Shown here: positions 38,601-51,600 of the stretch, piece by piece
Layout of the letters: each line of letters starts with the position of its first letter
Numbering within the stretch: position 1 is the stretch's first letter
Origin: Urophycis tenuis
Lineage: Eukaryota; Chordata; Actinopteri; Gadiformes; Phycidae
Direction of reading: 5' to 3'
Assembly: GCA_036785325.1 (NCBI GenBank)
Contig: JAXIVH010000014.1
Location: 5,709,101 to 5,773,100, forward strand
Length of the DNA stretch: 64,000 nucleotides
Notes under the pieces: generated by a model
The model's database searches: none
Told to the model about the DNA's origin: nothing
What the model saw: only the letters and a program-made list of their open reading frames with translations
Program-made: the position numbers and the translations under genes

Positions 38601-41600
38601 CTCAGCCTTCAGGTAGCTGACTGTGTTCAACAGGTCAATGAAGTCTTTCTTCAGGACCTCAGACTCACGTTTCACAACATCATTTTTTCCAATGTGCAAC
38701 ACAATGTTTTGGACATTTGGGTGCTCCTCCACAATATTCCCGATTCTTCTTGTCAAGTCTGACACTGTGTCGTTTGGATAGATCAGCACTTTAGTACTTG
38801 TACTGCTTCTCACATTCTTCAAAGTATAATCACCCACAATCAGAGTCTGAATTAATCGCTTAGGCACAGTTGGCTTTTGCTTTTGCCGTCTATTATCTGG
38901 GTTTTGTTCACTCCTTACCCTCCGGTGTTGGGGCATCCAATAGTCCTGGCCATCTGTTGGATGTCTAGTGTCTTGTAGCAGTGGAATAAATCTGTTCTTC
39001 AGTTGAACACTTGGTTGGTCAAGGGGTCCGAAAGAAGTTTTCCCCTTCACAGTTCTCCAAGGCTGTCCTCTGTTCGGTGCCGGGGTAGATGAGGTGTTAT
39101 GCTGGGATGGTAAGGCAGGCCACCCAGTGGCATCCAAAATCTCGCAGCGGTGGGCTCTGCCTGACATCCGTTCCCCCTTCTCGCGGGGTGATTTATTCAG
39201 CATACGGGCGTCTTGAGTGTCATCAGGTCCGCGTTTATGAATCCATGGCAAAGTGGTGTCGTTCCCACACTGTCCATTCACTTCCGCGTTCAGTTCTAAG
39301 CGATTAATTTTGCTCTCTATGACATAAATCTTCTGTAAAAGTTTAGCGTAGTCGTCTGTTGGAAAAGGAGGCATCTTGCAGTCTGCAATTTAGTACCGGA
39401 ATTAGGATAGAAAGCAATAGATAGCGATAGCAATAGCAGAGCGGGGGAGAGCAGGGAAAAAGCTGCTGCTGCTTCAAGGACTAAAAGCAAGGCCACTTAA
39501 ATGTTCTTGTCCCATTGTTGACCATAGATATGTTTTGATAAGTTTCAGTTTAGAGAAACTGCGCTCAGCAGAGGCCACTGTAACTGAGTCAAAGCAATTC
39601 TGAGAGCAGTCCAGAGATTTGAATACACCTCTTGCAGGTCATTGTCATGCAGAAAGGTCAGCATCTCCATGGCAGTTGTCTGTGATGGCAGTTGAGGGAG
39701 GTTGACTATCTCCTGCATCATCTCCAGTCCATCAATATCAGCTTCGCCTTTATCTGAGAGTTTTCTCCACATCGATACAGTGTTTGTGCAGGTCCTGCAT
39801 GGATATACCATGTACTTTCTGAAAATCAAGTAACAGTCCAAATGTATTTCTCACCTGGCTCAGGGTCTCAAACCGCTCCTGCAGCGACATCAGAGCTGAG
39901 TCCACAACACGTTTGAAAAATTCTACTTCAAGCCCCTTCTGTGCATCACTGAAGGGCTCACCAGGAGCTTCATAGCCAAACTGCCTTTTTTGTGCTTCTC
40001 AACCTCTTCTGTTTGAGCTCAGGTTCGAGGTTAAGAGCCTCACACAGCTCCTTGGCAGTTGCTATGGCCTCAGAAAACCCAGACTGCTTGTACTTTGCAG
40101 GGGAGGCTTTTGCAGTCTCAATGAGCCTGGCTGCAATGGCAAGCTGCATTGACGATGACTGCAGCAGCTTGTTCACCTGGTTGGTGACTGAAAGTACTTC
40201 AGCCCAAACAATGGTGCAGATCAGAAATCTGAATGAGCCAACCTCTTCTGCCAGGCTTTGAGCCTCTGACCTTGCAACAGGTTCAGTGACAGCTTGTCTT
40301 GCTTCCAAGAGAGCTTCTCTGACTTCTTTAACTTGACTTCGGACAGCTATAACACTCTGAAGCCTACTCTCCCATCTTACATCACTCCATGATTTCAGAG
40401 TCAACTTGACATGTTTGAGTAAGATGTCCCATCGCTGTATGGCTGCTGAGAAAAAAACAAAACAGCCTCTGAAGGTATCCAAAATAGCCAATTGCATCCG
40501 TAGATGACTTAGCAGCATCTGATATGCATAGGCTTAGGCACCAATTCAACAATGCACATAACAAGGGACATTTGTTCTTTATGGCTGATGTCTGGGGTGC
40601 AGTCAAGGATGATGGCATAATATTTAACTTCTTGGATTTTTGCCACAAAGGTTCAAACGGTTTGGGAGGAGACAATCTGTATGTAATTTTGAGTCTGTTG
40701 TCCAAGATAGTGTGTTCTGGAAGCCTCATCTTTAATTTTGGCCACATGTCTCTCTGAATCAAATTCTGCCAGCAGCTCCACCTCTTTCAAAAAATTGCCA
40801 TTGCCTTGTTCGTATAGACTTTAGGAAGAGCCCTTAAAAGGCAAATTTCTGGTGGCTAGAGAGAGCGTTATTGAGAACAACCGTTTCAGGACATCTCACC
40901 ATCTTTTCTTCTCTGCCTCCATTAAGGCCAGCTCCTGCTGGTCTATAGCTAGATTCTTCCTCAGTCGCATATCCAGTTCCCTCCATTTCAACATGCACTT
41001 GGTATGGTCTGGGCTACCTTCATGGCTTCTCAAGCAGATGTTAATGTTGGACCAGTCGCCATAGCCTGTTTGTCAGCTTCTTTTTTTTCAACCATAATTG
41101 TGGGCCCCCCACCAGGTACTTGGGGCCCTATGTGCTCTGTCTGCACATAGGGCCCCAAGTATGGGGAGCGGCAGCCCTGTAGCCAACACAGGTTCGTATT
41201 TCAAGCAGCAATGTCATGATGTAATGTTAATCTTATAAACATACATACGTGGCTTTTATTAATTTCTGTTTTTCAAAAATGTATGCGTCAAGCTCTGGAT
41301 TATGTATGCCTATTATGTTTTGATATCTTCATTTGATGCTTAGTTATTTATTGTTCTCTTTGTCTTACTCTATTTTAGTGTTTGTATGCATTCAGTGAGC
41401 TCAAATTAAAATTTGATTATATTTCACTGTATTTTGTGATGCAGTGCAAATGTCATGAAAAGTAACGTATGAGATCAGGAATGGGCAGTGATTAGTCTCA
41501 TGTAATATTGGCCCTTTTGTACTATCCTTTTTCAAAAATGTTCCTGTTTTTGTGGAACGTCTTTCAATAAGTAACCACACAAGGACTTACAGGGTGATGC

Positions 41601-44600
41601 AACAAGTGGATCACAACAACCGCAACGTATACATTGGCCCATATTCATTCAAGGTTATAGAGAGACCTGGCCAAAATACAACAACAAACATTGAAGCCTT
41701 CCAGACATAGTTTGTTTAGAGGAACTTCTCCAACTGCCAACCTTAACCAGTTGATAATATGAGCAGAATGAATGATTTGCAAACTGAATACATTATTTGC
41801 AACTGATTTCTTTTCAGGGAATTTCCGTATTATGTCAAATAAACATTTTGGAGGGTTGACGATGCTCCTGAATACAAAGTCCAAGTGTTGAATGAGGGAA
41901 AGGTTAATGGTTTATATGTGTCTTTAAAAAAATCAAACATTATTAGCAATGTTTGACTAATTCAGTACGATAGCATCTCCTCAAAAGTAGTTAAAACATT
42001 TCAGGAGTGAATGGGCATGTCTGCAGGATGGCAAGCAAATAAAAGTTGATTGACAAGCTGTAGTTGAATCCATGTATATTCCCTCAGGGTTTGCAATTTT
42101 GGATGACCGCCATTGACAGCTGATTGCAGCTGTCAATGGCGGTCATACTTGCTTGGAAAGCTGACCATTGCACGGTTACACTACAAAGGACAGCTCGGTT
42201 CTTCAGATGTTGTCCCAACCAGTTAAAATAATGTTTTATCAACATGTTAATGAAACTTAACCAAACATAAAAATCAAGAGTGAGGTCCTATTCTTTAGTG
42301 TGTACACAAAGTGCATTTCTCATTGTTACCAGCAGAGGTCACTGTCGGACAGGGTTTTGTGCTTGTAACGCGGCCACAAACGCGTGCCTCTCAGACCCTC
42401 GTTTTTGTCTCACCCGCAGTTCTTGCGCCGAGACCCAACGCGTTTGTGCAGAGTCTCCGTAAACTGGCAACCTTCCACGATGAGCAGTACGCCCAGCAGT
42501 CCGGCATGTATGCTTTCTACGACACCCCGGAGAAAACGCTGGTCCTGCCGTAAGCCTTTCGTCCACCAAGACACCACCGTTTTAACAATCCCACTGTCCT
42601 TTTCAGTTATGGAGTGAATAATACGTTATAACAATACTACACAAACTAAATCATATTTGAAACTCGCAACACAAATATTTTTTTCGCTGTGAACTTCTAG
42701 CAAGCCACAGGACTATTCGGTCACAGTCCTTACCTCCCTCCGTTATGGCAACAGATTGTACTCTGCATCGTTTTGCTGGCTGTACTCAGCTGCCTGTGTT
42801 GCCTCAACAGGAATCCAACCACCAATGCCGAGGAGCACTTCCGACGGTATTGTAGTAGCGGTGGCATTGTGTGCTGTGTTCACGAGTGACTGGTGGTGAA
42901 ATCCTCGCGCCACTAGCCTTTTTTATTTTATTTTTTATTTTTTTAAAGATTCTACTTGCCATTCGGGGGCGCCCTGGCTTGTGCTGTATTGGCTGGTGAA
43001 GTGGTACCAAACATATGTTTTAAATGATATCACAAGAATAAAAAAAAGAAAAAAGAAAAGAATAATACCCTATTTTGCAGCCTCAGTCCTCTGTGACAAG
43101 TACGCCCTCTACAAGTAGGGCGTAGCAGGTTGCAGGGTAATGATGAAGCTTCCAATTACTTTCTTTTTTGAACCAGACCTACAGAAGTGTACAGGGGTGT
43201 GTGGGTGCTTGTGTATGTAGCTCATGTTTGTATCTCTTGGACGCATCTCTCCATCTGAAAGCTGTTGACTTTTTTTTTTAATGCCCTTGGCACTCTTGAG
43301 ATGGTGAATTGAGATAATCTTAATTGAAAATGTAAATATGCATGTACTTTGCCCTGCATTTTGGATACATGTTGGCATGTTCAGCATGATAAACTAATTG
43401 GATATTTGCTGGAGAGTTTATACAGAGGTAACTGCGTATGAAAAAGCCTGGTAGGCAAACGTAATGGCTGCGCCGTTGATCGTACTCAATTTCCTAGAAT
43501 ATGTTAAATATTGATTACTGGGTTCAGAATTGGTTTAGGCTAATGATTCATTGAGAAGTTTTATTCATTGCTTTGAGAGGCAAGCCGCAAGGCCATTGAA
43601 CTACCACCACCCCCACAACCCTATTTTTCAACATTCCCCCCCCCCCCCCCCCCCCCAAACACATGGACACACACACACGCACACACACAAGCATGCAGAA
43701 ACTCATATCGTCCTCCGTTCATTAGACTTGTGAGGCAGCTTAGCGTCAGTATGCTAATGCGCCACCTTGCAGCACCTTAAGGCTACACTGGCAGAAAGAG
43801 GAATAATTGGTGGTTAGAATATAATTCCTGGTGGCACCATAACATTATCCATGACATGTGTTCCAGGGCCGCGCGTTTGACCGAGGGCTGATTGAGGCGT
43901 TGTCAGTCGGTTGTTGTCATTGGTCAGGTGGGCTGAAAAAATGACGCCGCCCCCCTATAGGCACTGCCCCTTTTCTTGAAAAAAAAGGGGATTAAAAGGA
44001 GAATCGTTTCCCAGCTGCTTTGCCTCGTAGGTGCCCTTTTTCTACTGGGACTACAGGGCGGGGATCCCAGTAAGCCCAACCTTAAATTCCACTTGGGAGG
44101 GACATGGATATGTTGATACATGCAAGGCCAGCACGGGCTTCCTCATACTCGCACAACCAACTAGAGGAAGTAGTCACTAACCTCATCTACCCTTGCAGGA
44201 TGCTCAACAACCCTAACGGCCATCTTCTGTGTCCTGATTTACACAGACATTGCCACCCATTTCGTCCCTTGTTTAGAGAGAAGCAGGGGTGGGGGAAATG
44301 CTACACTTTCAACAGGGCCTTCTTTGTCCTCCCCATCATGTGGAGAGGAACCCCCCCCCCCCCCTCTCCCACCTCCAGACAGCAGACTGTGCTTGAAAAT
44401 GCTTTGGGACCCCCTGCAGCCACAGCAGCAGGGGGTCTGCTACGTTGCCTGCCGCTACATTGATCGTGCTTGGGGTTTTTCCAAACATTTCCAGTCCTGT
44501 CTCTTAACATGTCTTCCCCAGTGTAAGCATAGCTGATCCATTACCCATGTGTTTTGAGTTTATCATTGTTATGCTAAACATGGCGTTGCTGCGTCAACGT

Positions 44601-45642
44601 TTTATCCCCCCACAGGTCTAACAAGGATAACAAACGGATAGTGTACACTATTCTGGAGTACTGCCCCTTACTGGATTCCTGCAACATGACCACAGACAAC
44701 TGGGGTAGAATTGGGAAGGACATTGAGGTATGTGATGCCAATTAGCCCATCGGTTTCTTTGCAACACATTCATTATCATGCCTTTTGGGTGAAGAGATGA
44801 TGGTGAACTGAACAAGGAGAGAAATGGTGCGTGTTCAAACCTACCTGTGGGCATCATTGCGCATGATACCCCACCACCATCTGCTCATTAATGACTGGTG
44901 ATTATGAGAAAACTCATTGTTGGTCTCATTGTTGGATAAATGCGTCTGCTCATTGACGAAATGAAAAAACACCGGAAGTGAGTCATCGCACCTTCTGAAA
45001 TCGCATTCTATTTTCTTTGTAGAAAAACTATGAGAACTACGACGGCTTTGTGATCCTCCATGGCACCGACACGATGGCCTACACGGCCTCTGCCCTCTCC
45101 TTCATGTGTGAGCACCTGGGCAAGCCCATCATCCTCACTGGCTCGCAGGTAACGCCTGCCGTCTTTACAAGGTCTGGGTTAAACCAACAACAAGCCCCTG
45201 GATAGTACTATGTGGCCCCAGTAAAGATAAGCTGAGATGAGCCTGCTGATGTGTTGTGTCAGTTTTATTACTTTATTGCTATGGCACTTCATTTTCCCTT
45301 TGGGAATATACAAAGCACTGTAGCTGATATGTCCATCTTTCGTGCTTTTTTAAATTTTGCATTCTTTAATAAAGTGCGGCCAAAGACGTGCGATCTTTGA
45401 ACGCACTTTATTAACAAATGCGAAACTCAATAGCGTAACACATCTAACCCGCCCGACTAGTTAACGCATTTGCGGCGGCTGAGTCACTGATCCGCCAATT
45501 TTTGAAATCTAATTATGTTATTTAAAAAAAAAACCGCCAGGTGCCAATTTATGAAATGAGGAACGATGGCAGAGACAACCTCCTGGGGGCGCTGCTGATC
45601 GCCGGGCAGTTCGTCATCCCGGAGGTGAGCCACCATCACAGG

Positions 45643-45675
<33 letters not shown>

Positions 45676-46991
45676 ATCAGGCTGCTACATGCAGCTACTG
45701 TGTGTCCGTGGATTAGTGTTGTTTACATTTGTACATTTTCATTAGCAGTTGCGGCAATGAGAGGGGGCGGGGGGCAGAAAATAAGTGACATAACTCGTAT
45801 TGCCGCCTTTATCTCGTCAAACCGAAAACGATTAATTGTTGTAATGGAAGAACGAGCCGTCGTTTTCGTGAGGGGAACACGCGGGATAGGAAGAAGAAAA
45901 GAAGAAGAAAAGAAAAAAACGCTGTTAAAATTCTCGCCCAACGGGAATGTCGGGTAAACGTTGGGGCGTTACACAACAGCAAGTGATTATCACAGACGGG
46001 AAGACGACTGTCGAGGAGTTGTTCAGGCATAACAAACTAGGAAGACCATTTTTTTAAACGAACGCATCTTGTTATACGGCCCTTTTGTTCTAGGAAAGAG
46101 GCCTCGGGTCGATACCATCATGAAACTCTCATTGTTGCGTTCACTTGATTGGCTCGTTTCAAGTACTTGTTTCTAGTTGTGTGCGTCAAGCTTGGAACAA
46201 GCACTCATCCCTGACCCACTTTGAAAGATTGTACCATTAAAACCACGTTCCTCTCTTGAAATACAGTTTTTTACGTGCGCTTCTCCTTCTGTCAAGGTAT
46301 GCCTGTATTTCCGCAACAAACTGTACAGGGGAAATCGCGTCACCAAAGTGGATGCTGGGAGTTTCAACGCCTTCGCCTCTCCTAACTTGCCCCCCCTGGC
46401 CAACATGGAAGTGGATATCACAAGTAATCGATGGGTGAATGGATGAATGGAGGGATGGATGAATGGGTGGTCATTGGGGCAGCAGTAGGCATAGGGGTGG
46501 CAGTAGCTCAGTGGGTAGAGCGGGTGGACAGAGCGGGTCGCCCACTAACCGTAGGGTCGGCGGTTCGATCCCCTTGATCCCCCACCTCCCAACTGTCCAC
46601 ATGTCGAACCCCACAAATGTACTGATTATAAGTCTCTTTAGACAAAAGCGTCTGCTAAATGCCCCCTTTACCCTCTATCATAATGCTTCCTTATTGTTCA
46701 TGTTACCATGGGGATTTTGTTGTCACCCTGTCTTTCCCGCAGTCAACTGGGACACGGTGTGGCGAGCCAACACCATCACCAAGTTCCACGTGAGCACCGA
46801 GCTGAACCGCAACGTGGGCCTGCTGCGGCTGTTCCCCGGCATCACCGCCGCCACCGTAAGTCAAGCGAGTGAGAGAGCGAGATGTTGAAATTTGTGGGAG
46901 GGGGAGAGGGAGGGAGAGAGAGGGAGGGAGAGAGAGAGAGGGGGAGAGGGGGAGGGAGAGAGGGAGAGAGAGAGGGAGGGAGGGAGAGAGA

Positions 46992-47030
<39 letters not shown>

Positions 47031-48576
47031 CCTTTTGATGGTCGACGGGGGTAAGGGGGAGCAGACGGAGACAGTAAAGCAACTCTCTTTTCATCTCAGG
47101 ATGTGAAACTAAATATTATAATGCCTGAGCCAACTGAGTTTTTAGTGGGTAATTGGTCATGGCCCATAACCAGACTTCATATTTTCCCGGGGCCCAAGGA
47201 CTGCCACCGACTTCAGAGCACCGCCACGAAATACTGGCATAGGTTGAATGAGAAAAACACTTTGGGATAGCCGGAAATAAATTGGAAAAATAAATTGAGG
47301 GAATTATTACGGCGCTAGACTGTGATCCAATGGGCCAGATTGTGCCTGCACATCTTTTCTTTGATTGTCGTACAGTTTATCGAGTGCAAGTGACAAGCCA
47401 CACAGTAACAAACATGTGACAAACATGTGTGTGTCGGGGGGGGGGGGGGGGGAGGGGGGGAGGGGGGGAGAGAGGAGTGTGTCTCCTAGTCATTCAGGAG
47501 GGGTAGCAGCTAAAGACATTTGATTTGAATACCCATCTTCCATTGCGACAGTCGTCAGGTCCCCTTTGGAGGGCATAAACACCCGACTTTACAGCGTGGA
47601 AGGGGGCCTGTGGCGAGGGACATTAGACTGAATGGAAACAGAGTGGGTGGCCTACATTTTAAGTGAAAATGCAACATGGGACTTGGGTCTGTTTAGAAAC
47701 ATGCTCTGGCGACTAATTACAGGGAAGGAAAAAAAAAGAAAAACCTAAATTTTTCTAGAACAAATATTTACACAAAACATGGATGCTATTCTGGAATCTG
47801 CATTGCGTGTTTTTTTGTTGTTGTTGTTGTTGTTTTTTTTTCACGCCTGGGAACTCCTCAGTGGTTCCCAGAAGGATCTGTAGGAAGTGGCAGAGGAAAT
47901 GAACGCCCTCTACTTCTCCTTTAGCAGACAGGTGCATGGCTGGATGGAGGGATTCCGTCATGCCACAGCCCACAAGTGTTTCTGTCGGAGCCCACAGTCA
48001 CAACATAGTGAGACGAGCCTGCCACAGTACCACAGTTAAAACACGTGTGGCCCTGGCCACACACATGGAGGTCACAGGAGACCAAAGCGATGTTGTTTTG
48101 AGTTCACCCACATGTCTTGAGATGATGGAATTGAGCCAACCCTGCAGACAAGGCCATGATTGAAAGTCGGTTTACAATGAAAAACGGTTGTGTTTTTTAA
48201 TTTATTGTCATTTATCACACAACACATCCCTCCTCACCCACAAAGGGGTATGAAACAAACAGCACAACGAAAAGTACTTGGATGCTTTTGGTGCCACTAA
48301 TGTTGTCAAAGGCAGACCCAGAGGCAGGTTATGAGTCACACCTGACTCAACACAGTTTCATTGAGACCTTCACGGTCTCCCTGCATGTGAAACAATGAAC
48401 TCAAGAAAACTGCCCAGGGATGAAATAACTTAATGAGTAATTTACAACTGATGACCAAGAACCGTACAGCAGACTTCCTGATGCTGACTCAGCCGCACCT
48501 GGGATGAGCTAGCCCGTGGCGCATAGGAAACAACTGGTCACCGCAGTTTCATGCACGCGATTTCTCTCTCTCTCTG

Positions 48577-48609
<33 letters not shown>

Positions 48610-51600
48610 GTCTGTGTGCGACTTCACATTGTGGTGCACAGCTCACTGTACTGCAGTGGTTCGTAGGGCTCTTCGTTTGAGACGCCTCTCTCTCTGTTCG
48701 GACGAGAGGCTCGGGCCAAAAAAAATACATCTGCCTATTGTGTCGGGAAACGGCCTCTCGTGGTGAGCTTTTTAGCACCACGCACCTGTCACGTTTTTAT
48801 GTTCGGAGTGACGATACGAGCCTAGTTTACATTCTTTCTGCTCACGTCTTTGTAAGTTTAATGGCCGCCCTCCCCCCCTTCCTGGCGTTTAGCGATTTCA
48901 CCTCCAGATGCCATGGTTACCGGCGGGTAATGGAGTCTCCCGGTGCCAGTCAAGCGGTGACTGGGATGGCAGCGGCACAAGACAACAGCAGATGTGCTTT
49001 TAGGAGAAGAGCTGGGATCACACGAGACGATGGCGATGGGGGAGTTGATCCATAATGTTGATGAGGGGGGGGGGGGGGTGGAGAGTGGAGGTTCAGGTTA
49101 AAAAAAAAAAAAAAAGGCCAAATTATACCACTGTGTCAGAGTACCGTAGGTACGCCGCGGGTCTGTGCGCCGGCATGCATTTTGGATTCTGCATCTCTGG
49201 TTCGGTGCCTAATCGGCAAAACGTCCCTTATTCGGTGACATCTGGTGATCTCTTTTAATCGGGCGATGATGTGTCATACAAATGAACATGTGTGCTAACT
49301 AATCACAAATGAACCCCCAAAATGCAGCAGGGAAGACAAAGCTGGCCATAACATCTCCATCACCCTGACTTACAGTTAGATTTTTTGGAGGGGTTGCACA
49401 TAACATCTGGGACTGGGGGCTACTTGGATGGCAGAGTTCCCATTCAACACATAGGTCTCATGTAGCCTGAAGGCCCACGCCCACGATCCAACCTGCGTGG
49501 CAGGCTTGCTCAGTGGAGCACACGCATTGTGTCGTCTTGACGCGTCCGGCCTACTCCCCCCGCGCGCACACAGGTGCGAGCCTTCCTGCAGCCGCCCATG
49601 GAGGGGGTGGTCCTGGAGACCTACGGCAGCGGCAACGCCCCCGACAACCGCGCCGATCTCCTGGCGGAGCTCAAGCAGGCCACCGACCGCGGCGTGATCA
49701 TCATCAACTGCACCCAGTGTCTGAGGGGCACCGTGTCCACGTCCTACGCCACCGGCAAGGTAGGAGCGCTAGCACGCGCTAGCCCTTCGGATAAGAGCTT
49801 CTGCAGGGCTACGCCAACCCCCCCCCCCCACACCACCCCAGTGTGTAGCCCAGGGCTACGTGTCGGCTCCGGAATTAACTAAGCATCGAGGCCAAAATGA
49901 AGGTGGCTCTTCCCCCAGTCCCATTCACCTCAACAAAAGTGTAGCCCTGGGTGAATGAATAGATGCATACAAATGCTATTGGAATACACTCACTTAAGGG
50001 CCATTTACCCCCCCCCCCCCCCCTCCCCCACTACCACGTGTTTCTCCTCAGGTCCTCATCCACGCTGGGCTCATCGCCGGCGCGGACATGACCCCCGAGG
50101 CCGCCCTGTCCAAGCTGTCCTACGTGCTGGCCCGGACTGAACTGAGCATCGAGGCCAAAAAGAAGGTGTTGGCTCTTCCCAAATCCCGTTCACCTTTAGC
50201 CTCTCTGGCTTTGACTCCCGGCATGATTAGTCGCCATTTAAACCCAAGAGCTGCATGTGAAGCCAGCTGGGAGGCGGCCCCAGTGGGACGACCCGGGACA
50301 CCCTTGATACCCTTGATTATGTCTGCCAGCTGCCGGGGGGAACACCCAGCCGTCCCCCGCGGTTGGAGGTTGCTGGTTGGGGAGAGGCACCCCTGGTCTC
50401 CACCGACTTGTCCCGTTACCCCTCCCAGACCCTCATTATTGATAAGTGGAAAATGAAAGCGGGACGGATGGGAATTTTGAGAGCAGCTGCCGCAGCTTGT
50501 GTTCACGTTTTTGCCTCGTGTGTCCCCGCGTGCGCCGTGTCCAGATGATGGCCCAGAACCTGCGAGGCGAGATGATCGCAGATCTGGCGGGAGCCAAGCT
50601 GACCCTGAGCGACAGCCGCTTCATCCAGGTCATCGCCAAGTCGCTCAGCGTCAGCTGCAAGGAGGTCAGTGTGTGAACGGGATAGGAGCTTTGCTTTTTT
50701 TTTTTTTTTTTTTACACCATATGCCGTACGCCGCATGCATCCTCTGTCTCAGGTCAGCAAGTGCCGTTAGTGTACAATGCATGTCATCGACTTGCTCTCT
50801 TACACCAACTCTATTCCCAACAAGCAGCCCCTGTAGATGCATCTTTGTGTTTTCCAACCCAAGTAAGTGCGTACCAACTGCCCCGGCTAAGTTCTCGCCA
50901 ATATTTTTAAACAAAAAAAATAAACAAACAAAAAATCAAAAGGTGTTGGATGCCACTGCATATGTGCACAGACTTGAAGCCTGAGGCATGCCGTTAGAAC
51001 GATCTCTTATCTTATTGTTATCTTATTCTGAGTGCAGAGCAACATTTAACTTGTGGATTTGTTCATTTAGTGGGCGCTCTTTGAGGAAACCATGTAGCCA
51101 GGCCAGTTTGCATGTGCTTATTTATAGCTATGGGATACAGCTAAGGGATACAGCTATGGGATACAGCTATGGGCAATGTTAAACACTTGCTTTGAATAGA
51201 ATTTATGTCAATGGCTCGCTAATTGCCCAATTTTGGAAAGCCTGCGTGCTGCTGATCTACATCTGGACACAGACAACGTCAACAGTTCACCTGGTGTCTG
51301 AGCAAACCGGTCAAATCCGGTTTGCTAAATTTGAAAGCGTTTTATTTTATTTTTTTACTTATCAGTGTTCAGTATCAGTGTTCAAGGTCAGCTGCTTGTG
51401 TTCTTGACCTTCAGCCAAAGGTTCCTCTGCTCACAGAGGTTGGCCTGCTTGAGCAAGACTCCAGACCCCCCACTGGCTTACTGTGACATGAACAAAAGTG
51501 GCGGTGATCAACAGTAATACTTTTCAGAAGTGCTGCAGAAGTGAGATTTAAAAAAAAAAAGGATTCATTCTTTCAAAAGTTACAAATGAAGCTCCAACCG

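Larger units (their letters stand above)
34652..39480 (-). mobile_element. L2/CR1-type LINE retrotransposon, nearly full length
   Basis: About 4.8 kb on the minus strand, inserted in the hAT transposase gene. ORF1 starts at 39374 and ORF2 covers about 37811-34824. The 3' end carries (TACA)n-like repeats at about 34733-34755 and finishes at 34652 in CCTTG repeats, which also end many fish L2 copies. No clear target duplication is seen: the hAT sequence reads ...CTTTTAG, then TAGCAGC... across the insertion. ORF2 has several breaks, so this copy cannot move on its own. Confidence 0.85.
33953..41179 (-). mobile_element. hAT-superfamily DNA transposon, split by a LINE
   Basis: The ends are imperfect inverted repeats: CAGGGCCGCTGCTAG at 33953 and, inverted from 41179, CAGGGCTGCCGCTCC. 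They are flanked by an 8-bp duplication with one mismatch, TGGCCAAC (33945-33952) and TAGCCAAC (41180-41187). An 8-bp duplication and CAGNG-like ends are hallmarks of hAT. Inside, on the minus strand, is a decayed transposase gene. A LINE occupies 34652-39480. A short foreign LINE/SINE-like tail (about 34135-34180, with CCCCTTGGGTATCAATACAGT) also lies in the left part, so the element has been hit at least twice. The single TSD mismatch and transposase stops show it is old and immobile. Confidence 0.85.
46856..49573 (+). other. aspg intron 7, rich in simple repeats
   Basis: A 2.7-kb intron. It begins with a GA-rich tract (46862-47030), then has a G run broken by single A's (about 47436-47476), TC repeats (48560-48612), and G and A runs near 49065-49115. 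No gene is seen. Confidence 0.65.

Noticed and set aside
45541..45957. 138-residue continuous open frame
   Set aside because: Only the first 28 codons are aspg exon 5. The rest is intron read-through across a CTG repeat.
46494..46590. Candidate tRNA gene
   Set aside because: A and B boxes are present, but the middle does not fold as a tRNA and a SINE tail follows. It is the tRNA-like head of a SINE.
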